Assembly: GCA_002720855.1 (NCBI GenBank)
Contig: PBIN01000014.1
Coordinates: forward strand, 248,001-312,000
From: Rhodospirillaceae bacterium
GTDB lineage: Bacteria > Pseudomonadota > Alphaproteobacteria > MPNO01 > UBA2964
DNA: 64,000 nt
Direction: 5' to 3'
Shown here: positions 8,614-16,929 of the stretch, in pieces
Layout of the letters: each line of letters begins with the position of its first letter
Position numbering within the stretch: position 1 is the stretch's first letter
Notes under the pieces: generated by a model
What the model saw: only the letters and a program-made list of their open reading frames with translations
Told to the model about the DNA's origin: nothing
Database searches by the model: none
Made by a program: the position numbers and the translations under genes

Positions 8614-9342
8614 TCAATGTGAAGCGCTTCGTTGCGGCGCTATTCGGGCTATGACTGTAACCGCGGCAAATGCAAACACGATCACGGGCCCTGATGGTAA
8701 ATCCAACAACGCAGACAGGGCGATGCCACTAATGATCGACAGTACACTGAACGTGATAGCGATCTGCAGTGTCTTCGGTGTTGGACGGTTAACCGCCAGA
8801 GCAGGCAGGATCAGGCTGGCAAATACAACGTAAACCCCGACGAGTTGTACCGACGCCGCGACGACAATTGCAAACAACACAAAAAACCAGATGCCGAGAC
8901 GGATCGCGGGCACAACAAACCAGAGAATAAGCCCGGCGATATAAATTGGGGATGACGCAAGGATATGATCCCATGACACAAATAGAATTTGGCCGGAAAG
9001 GATATGCTGCACTTCTTCGCCTCCATGTGGGTGGTTGGCGAGTGCAAGTAGGACCCCTGCCGCCGCGACGATAAAGCTGCTACCGATGACCGCTTCCTGC
9101 TCTTTGGGTACCGTCTTTTCAATCCATCTGAAAAAGAACGCTGCGGTGAGGGCTGAGAGCATTGCAGCGCTTTGGGTAATAAACCAGGATGCTTCATGCG
9201 CCCAGAGATTAACCAGCACGACACACAGACCGGCGATCTGCGCGATGGCGAGATCGATGAAAATGATGCCTCTGCGAAGGACTTCGATGCCCAGCGGGAC
9301 ATGTAAAATTCCCACCATCAGCCCGGCAATCATTGCAGGCAA
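8614..9342 (-). CDS. znuB: Zinc/manganese ABC transporter permease, ZnuB-like
   Basis: 242 residues, almost entirely hydrophobic, with about seven membrane segments and the ABC-3 permease pattern: GIEVLRRGIIFIDLAIAQIAGL near the start, then VGVYVVFASLILPALAVNR. The frame has no ATG upstream of 9333. TTG at 9342 or ATG at 9333 must be used; the frame overlaps the end of the znuA-like gene, so translation is probably coupled. It forms the membrane channel for metal delivered by the ZnuA-like protein encoded just upstream. Unusually, no ATP-binding subunit gene is present on either side. Confidence 0.85.
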   Translation of the reverse strand: MPAMIAGLMVGILHVPLGIEVLRRGIIFIDLAIAQIAGLCVVLVNLWAHEASWFITQSAAMLSALTAAFFFRWIEKTVPKEQEAVIGSSFIVAAAGVLLALANHPHGGEEVQHILSGQILFVSWDHILASSPIYIAGLILWFVVPAIRLGIWFFVLFAIVVAASVQLVGVYVVFASLILPALAVNRPTPKTLQIAITFSVLSIISGIALSALLDLPSGPVIVFAFAAVTVIARIAPQRSASH

Positions 9343-9358
9343 AACGATTTCAAGGTTC

Positions 9359-10273
9359 TCAAGGATGACGATTGGCCTTTTCTAATTGTAAAAGAATGTC
9401 ATCAAAAAGGTTCTTTAGGGCTCCCGGTTTGGCATTCCGGGAAACTGTAAAGGGCAATACCAGCGCCTGAATATTGGTCTTGCCTGCCAACCAGTTCGAG
9501 GGGTCAGACTGATCGAAGGGCGTTCGCAAAATAGCCTTGGCCTTTGCAGCGGATGCTGTTTTCAGGAGGTTTCTTAAATGCGATACGGTCGGGGGAATAC
9601 CGGGTTTGGCTTCAAGTGATCCGACTTCATTCAGACCCAGCCAACCGATCAGATAACTCCAGGACTTATGATGCACGACAACAGGCATGTTCTTCAGGCC
9701 TGCCGCTTTGGCGTTCCAGCCCTCAATGTTTGCAGACCAACGACGCTCAAAGTTGCTAAAGTTTTGAACGTATGTGGGTTTGTTTTCAGAGTCGATCGCC
9801 GATAACCGTTTCGTGAGTTCACGGGCGAGAACGATAAGGTTTCTGGGGTCGAGATGAACATGCGGATTGCCCTCAGGGTGGACGTCACCCAAGCTGCGAT
9901 CGACGACGGCTGGTATCTCACGGACGGCCACGTGCTGGGCGGCCATAAAGTGTCCTGGTTTTCCGGGTCGAACGTTTGCTCGGGCACCTCGTTGCATCAA
10001 TAGCGGCAGCCAACCGACCTCAAGTCCCGCCCCTGAGCAGAAAACCATGTCGGCGCGGCGAACTTTGGCAATAAGGCTTGGCCGGGCACGAACATGATGA
10101 GCGTCTTGTTTTTCATGTGTTGCGGAATATGCGGAGACTTTATCGCCGCCAATTTCCTTTGCCAGAGCGGCCCATTCGGGTTCGCAGGCAAATACACGAA
10201 GATCGGCAATTGCCGGGGTGGGCAATGCCCACCCCGCCAATATTGCTGGAACAATACATAATTTCCTAAACAT
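9359..10273 (-). CDS. znuA: Periplasmic zinc-binding protein of an ABC transporter, ZnuA-like
   Basis: 304 residues with a Sec signal peptide (MFRKLCIVPAILAGWALP, cleavage after AIA). It belongs to the cluster A-I metal-binding proteins: likely ligands are His in QDAHHVRARPS, His in GNPHVHLDPRN, His in VVVHHKSWSY and Asp in TPFDQSDPS. The long His/Asp-rich loop of Escherichia coli ZnuA is absent. It captures Zn2+ (possibly Mn2+) in the periplasm for the ZnuB-like permease. It starts 10 bases after the outer-membrane protein gene, so the two are co-transcribed from the Zur-controlled promoter near 12030. Confidence 0.88.
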   Translation of the reverse strand: MFRKLCIVPAILAGWALPTPAIADLRVFACEPEWAALAKEIGGDKVSAYSATHEKQDAHHVRARPSLIAKVRRADMVFCSGAGLEVGWLPLLMQRGARANVRPGKPGHFMAAQHVAVREIPAVVDRSLGDVHPEGNPHVHLDPRNLIVLARELTKRLSAIDSENKPTYVQNFSNFERRWSANIEGWNAKAAGLKNMPVVVHHKSWSYLIGWLGLNEVGSLEAKPGIPPTVSHLRNLLKTASAAKAKAILRTPFDQSDPSNWLAGKTNIQALVLPFTVSRNAKPGALKNLFDDILLQLEKANRHP

Positions 10274-10283
10274 ACACGTCTCC

Positions 10284-11627
10284 TTAAAACGCGTGTGCAG
10301 AATGAGCGCCTATGCTCATGATGTATTGCAGGATGAATTGGTTGTCTTCCCGCCCGTCCGACAACTCTTCACGATTATATTGGACACGGATTCGACCGAA
10401 CTCGCTATTTGTCCAATCGCCCATTACCGACATGGTATAAGGGTCATGTCCGGCTGAATCGAGCGCGCTTCCCGTCAGCCCTGCAGGTGTATCAGCTGCC
10501 AGCAGTTGCGAGTACCGTGCACCAATACGCCAGGACGGCGCAAACTTGTACACCGCCTGCGCGTACCAACCCTGTGAACTGTCATCAAAATTTACGTTGC
10601 CAGTGCTGGCCTCGCTATCGCTATAGGTACCCTCTTCATTTCTGTTGAAATACTCAGCTTGAAGGATCAGCTCGCTATTTTTGGCATTGCCTGTCGGTGC
10701 CCAGGTATAGCGGAGATCAGCAGCATAGAGGTTCGATTTACCGATGAAGTTGACGTTGCCTTCATTTGTCGAGCGGCCATTAACGTCGGTATGCAGCGTG
10801 TACGCCCCTAAGCGCCAGGACTGATTGTCACCTATATCGCCACCAATTCGACCGTAGGCAGACCAGGCACCGAGTCCACTGACGGAATCGCCCGCCGGGA
10901 AATCATCGCCCCGGAAGACACCGCCGCCAAACTCGATGAAGAGATCCGCCGGAACCACGTAGGAAATTTCCACGCCATCATCATTAAATGCCTTGTTGAG
11001 GAACGCGCGATAGGGCAAAGGCCGGTCGGCGAAATCGTCGGCATGAGCATGATGCTCGTTGAGATAGCCGAGAGTCCAGAACGCCCGGCCTGCCTTTATA
11101 CGGAGGCCGTCCGGCAGTCCGGCATCGGGCAGTGTTTGCAAATAAGCTTCCTCTAGTTCGACCTTGTCTTCTCCTTCCTCGCGGACAATGGCGACCGTCG
11201 AGCTTGCGTAGAACTTGTCATCGACATTGGCCGAAAAGTTGATTTCGGATTCGTCAATTGCCAAACCCTCTCTGCCGCGTTCGCCTTCCTCGCCGATACC
11301 AAATCCGGCAATTTCAGAACTATTTTCCGAGTACGTCGAAGCACGGCCATTTAGGACGATACCGAGAGATGGATTAAAGGAGTTGTCCTTAATTGATTTT
11401 CCTGCGCTCGCCGGAGTCGCTTTTTTACCGGTAACGGCCTTCTTTTGTTCAAGGCTTTTTATTTTATTTTCTAATGTTGCAATTCGGTTTTCGTAGGCTT
11501 TTTTAAGGGCCTGAATTTCGCCGAGAATCCTATTTAGGTCTTGTTTGTCTGCTGCATACACAGGTGTGGCTGCCACAGATATCGGGACGGCAAGTGCCGC
11601 CACAGCACGTATGAAACGTGAAGTCAT
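10284..11627 (-). CDS. Outer-membrane porin-like beta-barrel, zinc operon
   Basis: 447 residues: signal peptide (cleavage after VYAA, about 25), a coiled coil at about 28-63 (heptads LNRILGEIQALKKAY, IATLENKIKSLEQ), a basic linker, then a region of alternating polar/aromatic strands typical of an outer-membrane barrel ending in an aromatic residue (AHSAHAF, final Phe). It carries a His cluster, YLNEHHAHADDF. The N-terminal coiled coil suggests a trimer. Position between a His-rich small protein and znuA behind a Zur box suggests passage of zinc across the outer membrane; this is inferred. I cannot assign it to a named family. Confidence 0.7.
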   Translation of the reverse strand: MTSRFIRAVAALAVPISVAATPVYAADKQDLNRILGEIQALKKAYENRIATLENKIKSLEQKKAVTGKKATPASAGKSIKDNSFNPSLGIVLNGRASTYSENSSEIAGFGIGEEGERGREGLAIDESEINFSANVDDKFYASSTVAIVREEGEDKVELEEAYLQTLPDAGLPDGLRIKAGRAFWTLGYLNEHHAHADDFADRPLPYRAFLNKAFNDDGVEISYVVPADLFIEFGGGVFRGDDFPAGDSVSGLGAWSAYGRIGGDIGDNQSWRLGAYTLHTDVNGRSTNEGNVNFIGKSNLYAADLRYTWAPTGNAKNSELILQAEYFNRNEEGTYSDSEASTGNVNFDDSSQGWYAQAVYKFAPSWRIGARYSQLLAADTPAGLTGSALDSAGHDPYTMSVMGDWTNSEFGRIRVQYNREELSDGREDNQFILQYIMSIGAHSAHAF

Positions 11628-11686
11628 GATCTTTTCCTTTTTTCTGGAGAAACAACAGGGCTGTTAAACGCCCCATTCTTGTTGAA

Positions 11687-11989
11687 TTAAATGCGAATGA
11701 TGGGAGGATCGCGGATGCCGTCGGCAACTCCGCTTTCTGGAATTACTTGTTGCGTGTTCTGGCGCAAAAATCGCACGGGCAAAACCGTGCCGTTCGCTCG
11801 AGGACCCAAACGTGCCGGGACATCCTGTCCAGAGTCACTCGATGTCTGAAAAACACATGGCACGCCATCATGCGAATGATCGATATCGCCATGGGCGGCA
11901 CTGTGGCTGAGGGCAAATATCTGAAGCGCGGCGATAATGGCCGCAAAAAGTACAATCTGGCTAACTGAAGCAGGTTTTGCTTTCAGCAT
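11687..11989 (-). CDS. Small His-rich exported protein (DUF2946-like)
   Basis: 100 residues. One hydrophobic N-terminal segment (IVLFAAIIAALQIFALS) is followed by a metal-ligand-rich stretch, HSAAHGDIDHSHDGVPC, and a C-terminus with RDPP. The layout (one membrane or signal segment, His/Cys cluster, late RxPP) recalls the small DUF2946-type proteins often found in copper or zinc loci. It is the first gene after the Zur box and is followed after about 60 bases by the outer-membrane protein gene. Probable periplasmic metal-binding accessory protein; the function is not established. Confidence 0.6.
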   Translation of the reverse strand: MLKAKPASVSQIVLFAAIIAALQIFALSHSAAHGDIDHSHDGVPCVFQTSSDSGQDVPARLGPRANGTVLPVRFLRQNTQQVIPESGVADGIRDPPIIRI

Positions 11990-12018
11990 GGCTGGTCTAA
12001 CCCCTCTTAGAAGAATGT

Positions 12019-12037
12019 TATGTTATATTATAACATT
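12019..12037. promoter_or_regulatory. Zur-type operator upstream of the zinc operon
   Basis: A perfect 17-base palindrome, ATGTTATATTATAACAT, occupies 12020-12036 in an AT-rich stretch. It matches the core of the gammaproteobacterial Zur consensus (ATGTTATAnTATAACAT). It lies 30 bases upstream of the ATG of the first zinc-operon gene on the minus strand, where a bound repressor would block transcription. Zinc repression of the whole operon is therefore expected. Confidence 0.85.
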
Positions 12038-12145
12038 TTAATTGCAAGGGGTCAGATGATCGCAGTTAGACTTATTTCCGTTACTTGATCGTGACCTATC
12101 AGCAGCGCATACTCCGCTCAAATTCCAGTCATGGAGGAGAATGCG

Positions 12146-12979
12146 ATGCCAGTTCCTGAGCTCAGAACCGTGGAAATCGGCGATGGCCGGACAATCTCAT
12201 ACCGCGAAGCGGGGAGTGGCACACCGGTTGTTATTTTACACGGTCTTGGCGGGCGTTCCGATAGCTGGGCCCCGCATTATGAAGGACTCTCTGACAGCTA
12301 TCGTGTGATCGGCTGGGATGCGCCGGGCTACAACGAGTCGTCTGAGATGCCGGAAGAAGAACCGTCAATCCGGGATTACACCATCGTTGCCAAACGTTTC
12401 TTCGACGCGCTGGGACTTGATCGGTTCCATCTTGTCGGGCATTCGGTGGGCACTTGCCTTTCGGCGCTTTTCCACAAAGCGCATCCCGAACGATTGACCA
12501 GCCTGACATTGGCGGAAGCCGTTATCGGAAATGGCGCGGATTCCAAGGAAGAGCAAGACGCTGCAATCGCAGCGCGCGCTAAAGATTTTGAAGAGCTGGG
12601 ACCGGAGGAGGTGGCAAAGAAGAAGACACCTAACTCACTCTCGCCAAACGCCGATCCGGCCGCTATCGAGGCGGCTATCGCATTTGCCGCGAAGGTAAAG
12701 GTACCAGGTCATCTAAAACTCGCGGGTGCCCTGATCCGCTGCAATATTTTTGATTTCGTTACGCCGCTCGCCTGTCCGGGCTTAATTATCGCTGGCACGG
12801 ATGATCGCTCAGCCCCGGCGGAATTTGTCAAACAAATCGCCGACGCGTACCCCGGTATCAACCATCAGATCATCGAAGGCATCGGGCATCAGATTGCCTT
12901 TGAGAAACCGGAAATGTTCGTGAATATGTTGCGCGATCATTTGTCGGCGGCGGAAAATGCTTCACAGGCGGCAGAGTAA
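12146..12979 (+). CDS. Alpha/beta hydrolase
   Basis: 277 residues from the ATG at 12146. An earlier in-frame ATG at 12131 exists, but the perfect ribosome site GGAGGAG (12133-12139) falls inside it and sits 6 bases before 12146, so 12146 is preferred. Seen: HGLGG oxyanion region, nucleophile Ser100 in VGHSVGT, acid in AGTDDRSAP and base His in GIGHQIAFE. This is the classic three-part triad of esterases and C-C hydrolases such as the MhpC/BphD type. Two bases separate it from the next hydrolase gene, so the pair forms an operon. Confidence 0.85.
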   Translation: MPVPELRTVEIGDGRTISYREAGSGTPVVILHGLGGRSDSWAPHYEGLSDSYRVIGWDAPGYNESSEMPEEEPSIRDYTIVAKRFFDALGLDRFHLVGHSVGTCLSALFHKAHPERLTSLTLAEAVIGNGADSKEEQDAAIAARAKDFEELGPEEVAKKKTPNSLSPNADPAAIEAAIAFAAKVKVPGHLKLAGALIRCNIFDFVTPLACPGLIIAGTDDRSAPAEFVKQIADAYPGINHQIIEGIGHQIAFEKPEMFVNMLRDHLSAAENASQAAE

Positions 12980-12981
12980 CG

Positions 12982-14169
12982 ATGACTGACGCCGCACCGG
13001 ATTCGATCCAAAAAGTACTCAGCGGATTAACTGGCGACGAGCTCCTCATCAAGCTCGATTGGGACGAATGGCTGGAAGTAAATGCACCGTACGATGAGGT
13101 AGCGTTCTCCCAGAAAGACGTCTTCACCCGCTTTAACCGAAATGGCTACGACTGGGATATTCAGGGCATCCTCTATACACCGTCGCTGGAAGTCGAACCT
13201 GATATTGCTATTGTCATGTTCCACGGCGGTGCGGGCAGCTCCTATGGCAAAGACCAGACCCCCGATGGTCGCCCGGGCTTGCCACGCGTATTGGCTTCAC
13301 AGGGTTTCAAAGTTCTCAACTTGACCTATCCAGGCCACTACCCACCCGGTGGGGTTTGGAAGGAAAGCGTTGCTGACCGGCAGCCCTGGTATTTGCTGGA
13401 TGAGAAGCTTTCGGACGAGGAAATTTACGATCGTAATTTAAAGTGCACGTTCAATGTAATTTTGCAGGGTTCAGCCCAACTGGTGGACGAACACCTGGCG
13501 GGCCGCAAAATTCTCGCCCACGGTCATTCGACCGGCGGACCGATGGCCGCGCATCTTTATCGTTTTACGAAAACAGCTTCGGTCATTGGTATTTTGGGAT
13601 GGGGCAGCGGTGGTCCGGACGGCTGGCGCAAGGAGTGGCGTGATGCTACCGGAGCGGAAGGCGATGGGCGTAAGGGCTTCGATGAAATGTCAAAAAGATC
13701 CGCCGAAGCATTTGCCAAAGCAGGCTATGTCAGCGATCCGGTACTATGTCCGTGGGGCGGTGCTGAAGGTTTTGTAAAATGGGCTGAGCCGGTTCGCTCT
13801 CAAATGAAAACGGGTTTATGTGATAACCAGCACATGGTCGTACCCGAACTTTTGGAGCAATACCCGCCGATCACCGGTTTGCCGCGGGATGAGTATTTCG
13901 ATCATCTCGACGATCCTGACCCCGAATGGCTAAAGTCGATCAACGTTCTCTTGATGGTTGGTGGCGATGATAAAGGTCATTGGGTTGCTGGCGACAACGA
14001 GGAAGACAAGCGAGAGGTCTTCATGGGCCGCAAATATGAAGCAGCTGGAACGCGCGCGCATGTCGTCTTTGTGCCGAAATACGGCCATTACGGCATGATG
14101 GAGTTGTACAACGAAAAAATCGCCTACACTTGGCTTTGGGCTTTTAAGAACGGTTATTTCCCGGGCTAA
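12982..14169 (+). CDS. Alpha/beta hydrolase superfamily protein, uncharacterised group
   Basis: 395 residues. Hydrolase features are FHGGAGSSYG (oxyanion loop), GHSTGGPMAAH with nucleophile Ser, an Asp-rich segment MVGGDDKGHW and a late His in PKYGHYGMME. It is longer than the compact esterases because of extra segments before and after the nucleophile. No signal peptide, so cytoplasmic. Only 2 bases follow the stop of the preceding hydrolase gene, so translation is coupled. Its stop codon overlaps the stop of the convergent small membrane protein gene. Substrate unknown. Confidence 0.75.
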   Translation: MTDAAPDSIQKVLSGLTGDELLIKLDWDEWLEVNAPYDEVAFSQKDVFTRFNRNGYDWDIQGILYTPSLEVEPDIAIVMFHGGAGSSYGKDQTPDGRPGLPRVLASQGFKVLNLTYPGHYPPGGVWKESVADRQPWYLLDEKLSDEEIYDRNLKCTFNVILQGSAQLVDEHLAGRKILAHGHSTGGPMAAHLYRFTKTASVIGILGWGSGGPDGWRKEWRDATGAEGDGRKGFDEMSKRSAEAFAKAGYVSDPVLCPWGGAEGFVKWAEPVRSQMKTGLCDNQHMVVPELLEQYPPITGLPRDEYFDHLDDPDPEWLKSINVLLMVGGDDKGHWVAGDNEEDKREVFMGRKYEAAGTRAHVVFVPKYGHYGMMELYNEKIAYTWLWAFKNGYFPG

Positions 14170-14459
14170 ATCTCGTCTTCAATAGAGGGGTGCCGCAAGC
14201 GCGGGCGTAGCAGTCTGAACATCACCGCAGCTACGATTCCGCCAGCGAAAACTGGCATCCACCATGGCGCTTCTCCGCGAAAAATAAAGATTGCGATGGC
14301 AGCCAGGATTCCGATCGCTACGGAAATTTTAGGCGCATGATGATAGAGCGGATGATCAATTTTGATATTGGTCAGCTCTTCCGCGGGATCCTGCCAGTCC
14401 TCAGATTCAGGAAATGTCTTGGCGAGACCTTTTCGTTTATGCCGCTCTTCGTCGAGCAT
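14166..14459 (-). CDS. Small membrane protein, hypothetical
   Basis: 97 residues: a charged N-terminal half (about 40 residues) followed by two membrane helices (ISVAIGILAAIAIFIF and PVFAGGIVAAVMFRLL) and a short basic and acidic tail. No recognised family. It begins 2 bases after the stop of the M20 peptidase gene, so it is probably the second gene of that operon. It overlaps the convergent hydrolase by 4 bases at the stops. Confidence 0.6.
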   Translation of the reverse strand: MLDEERHKRKGLAKTFPESEDWQDPAEELTNIKIDHPLYHHAPKISVAIGILAAIAIFIFRGEAPWWMPVFAGGIVAAVMFRLLRPRLRHPSIEDEI

Positions 14460-14461
14460 GT

Positions 14462-15637
14462 TTATGCGCCTTTTGCCAATCGCATTTCAGCAAGGCGTGC
14501 CCAATAGCTTGCACCGATTGGTAAAATCTCGTCGTTAAAATCGTATTGTGGATTGTGCAGATAGCATCCGCCTTCGCCCGGCCCATTGCCGACCCATATA
14601 TAACAGCCTGGATTTTCATTGAGCATGAAGGAAAAATCCTCAGCGCCCATTTTTGGTGGTAGATCGGTCAGGACATTTTCTTCACCGACGATATCCGCGG
14701 CAACGTGTGTGGCAAATTCACTTTCGGTCATGCTGTTGACGGTCGCCGGATATCCTCTGGTGTATGTGACTTCACCGGTCATTCCAAAGGCTGCTGCGAC
14801 ACCATCTGTCAGGCGGCGGATGGCATGTTCTGCGACATCCTGAACCTCCGTTTTGAATGAGCGGACAGTTCCTTTGAGGGTGATTTCCTCCGGTATGATG
14901 TTGTAAGTCTCGCCAGCGTGAATTTGCGTTATTGAAACCACGACGGATTCCATCGGATCCATGGTACGGCTCGACACCGTCTGAAGTGCGGTCACGAGTT
15001 GAGAGGCTGCGACCATGACATCAGTACCCTGATGTGGGAATGCTGCGTGTGTCCCCTTACCGCGGAGGACAATATCAATGGTATCGGCAGCGGCCATTGA
15101 TGGCCCAGGGCAGACGGCAAACGTGCCGACATCCTGTCCCGGAAAGTTATGCATGCCCCACACTGTCTCGCAGGGGAATTTTTCAAACAAACCTTCATTG
15201 ACCATTTCCCGTGCACCGCCAGCGAATTCTTCAGCGGGTTGAAAAATGAAATGGACGGTTCCGGCAAAATTTCTTGTCTCAGCCAAATATTTTGCCGCTC
15301 CCAATAGCATGGTTGTATGCCCGTCATGGCCGCAGGCATGCATTTTCCCGGGATTTTGCGAGGCGTAGTCGTGGGTTGAGGTTTCCTGAATATCAAGGGC
15401 GTCCATATCGGCGCGCAAACCGATGGCTGGGCCATCGCCATGATTCCCCTTCAATGTACCAACAACGCCCGTCTGTGCGAGCCCCCGGTCAATTTCAATA
15501 CCGAACTCTTCTAATTTTCCCGCGACAAACTCGGCTGTTTCGTGTTCTTCAAAGGCCGTTTCGGGGTGAGCATGGATATGACGTCGCCACTCCGTCAGCT
15601 CTTTGTGAAATTCCGCGATGCGATTAATGATCGGCAT
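14462..15637 (-). CDS. M20 family amidohydrolase (hippurate / N-acyl-amino-acid hydrolase type)
   Basis: 391 residues, normal for the M20D subfamily. Seen: RRHIHAHPETAFEE at the start, GLRADMDALDI (metal Asp region), HACGHDGHT with Cys and His ligands, QPAEEFAGGAREM with the catalytic Glu pair, and late KMGAEDFSFML. It cleaves an N-acyl group from an amino acid or similar amide with two metal ions, in the cytoplasm. It is divergent from the acyl-CoA dehydrogenase operon across a 125-base gap that probably holds both promoters. Substrate (N-acetyl, benzoyl or indole-acetyl conjugates) cannot be decided. Confidence 0.9.
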   Translation of the reverse strand: MPIINRIAEFHKELTEWRRHIHAHPETAFEEHETAEFVAGKLEEFGIEIDRGLAQTGVVGTLKGNHGDGPAIGLRADMDALDIQETSTHDYASQNPGKMHACGHDGHTTMLLGAAKYLAETRNFAGTVHFIFQPAEEFAGGAREMVNEGLFEKFPCETVWGMHNFPGQDVGTFAVCPGPSMAAADTIDIVLRGKGTHAAFPHQGTDVMVAASQLVTALQTVSSRTMDPMESVVVSITQIHAGETYNIIPEEITLKGTVRSFKTEVQDVAEHAIRRLTDGVAAAFGMTGEVTYTRGYPATVNSMTESEFATHVAADIVGEENVLTDLPPKMGAEDFSFMLNENPGCYIWVGNGPGEGGCYLHNPQYDFNDEILPIGASYWARLAEMRLAKGA

Positions 15638-15762
15638 GGATGTTTTCTCCCTTAGTCGCAGGGAGGGTTCCGCGCCTCGGCGCGAGAGTCAAGGTTCTTG
15701 GTAGCCTTGCAGGAACGCGTTGATCATGTACAAACAGCAGCAACAGGAATTGCGAGTGTCTG

Positions 15763-16917
15763 ATGGCTGAAAACTACGACGATATCCGAGATGCCGTTGC
15801 CAAACTATGCGCGGAATTTCCCGGTGAATACTGGCGCGAAACAGATCGCGAGCGCACCTATCCAACCGAGTTCGTAAAAGCGCTTACGGACAACGGATAT
15901 TTGTCCGTTTTAATTCCAGAGGAGTATGGCGGAAGCGGGCTCGGCATAACGGCCGCCGCCGCCATCATGGAGGAAATTCACAAATCAGGCTGCAACGGTG
16001 CGGCTTGTCATGCGCAGATGTACACGATGGGTTCTGTCCTTCGGCACGGCTCGGACGAACAGAAACAACAATATCTGCCAAAAATTGCGACGGGCGAGTT
16101 GCGGTTGCAGGCCTTCGGTGTAACCGAGCCGACCAGCGGAACCGATACGCTCAACCTAAGAACAACGGCAGTCAAGGACGGCAACGACTCCTATATCGTC
16201 AACGGGCAAAAGATTTGGACTTCCCGGGCAGAACATTCCGATCTCATGCTTCTGCTGGCGCGCACGACGCCGCGCGAGGAGGTTGAGAAACGCACTGACG
16301 GTCTCTCGGTTTTTCTTGTAGATATGCGCGAAGCGGTTGGCAATGGACTGGAGATCAAACCGATCCGGACCATGATTAATCATGCGACGACAGAAATCTT
16401 TTTTGACAATCTTCGTATTCCGGCAGACAGCCTCGTTGGCGAAGAAGGCAAAGGTTTTCGATATATTCTAAGCGGCATGAACGCCGAGCGAATTTTGATT
16501 GGCGCGGAATGTATCGGCGATGCGCGTTGGTTTATTCAAAAGGCTGCAGACTATGCCCGTGACCGGAACGTTTTTGGAAAACCAATTGGGCAGAACCAGG
16601 GCATACAGTTTCCAATTGCAGAAAGTTACGCCCAGACAGAGGCGGCCGATCTTATGGTGAAGCGGGCGGCGGAGCTTTATGAGGCGGGCGAACAATGTGG
16701 TGCAGAGGCTAACATGGCCAAATATCTGGCGGCCGAAGCGTCCTGGAAAGCAGCTGATATGTGTATGCAAACCCACGGCGGTTTCGCGTTCGCCGAGGAG
16801 TTTGATATTGAGCGCAAGTTCCGGGAAACACGACTTTATCGGATAGCACCGATTTCAACGAATTTAATTCTCAGTTTTCTGGCAGAACACGTTCTCGACC
16901 TGCCTCGTTCTTATTAA
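15763..16917 (+). CDS. Acyl-CoA dehydrogenase, atypical active site
   Basis: 384 residues with the full acyl-CoA dehydrogenase fold: FGVTEPTSGTD (signature 1) and QTHGGFAFAEEFDIERKFRETRLYRIAPISTNL (signature 2, quoted in two overlapping parts QTHGGFAFAEEF and ETRLYRIAPIS). At the usual catalytic Glu (the EGT of medium-chain enzymes) the sequence reads RIAPIS, so that Glu is missing. A Glu is present in GMNAERILIG, the position used by isovaleryl-CoA dehydrogenase Glu254. First gene of a tight operon with a CoA-transferase and a MaoC-type hydratase, which suggests oxidation of a branched or dicarboxylic acyl-CoA. Confidence 0.88.
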   Translation: MAENYDDIRDAVAKLCAEFPGEYWRETDRERTYPTEFVKALTDNGYLSVLIPEEYGGSGLGITAAAAIMEEIHKSGCNGAACHAQMYTMGSVLRHGSDEQKQQYLPKIATGELRLQAFGVTEPTSGTDTLNLRTTAVKDGNDSYIVNGQKIWTSRAEHSDLMLLLARTTPREEVEKRTDGLSVFLVDMREAVGNGLEIKPIRTMINHATTEIFFDNLRIPADSLVGEEGKGFRYILSGMNAERILIGAECIGDARWFIQKAADYARDRNVFGKPIGQNQGIQFPIAESYAQTEAADLMVKRAAELYEAGEQCGAEANMAKYLAAEASWKAADMCMQTHGGFAFAEEFDIERKFRETRLYRIAPISTNLILSFLAEHVLDLPRSY

Positions 16918-16929
16918 GGGGCCCGTCTT

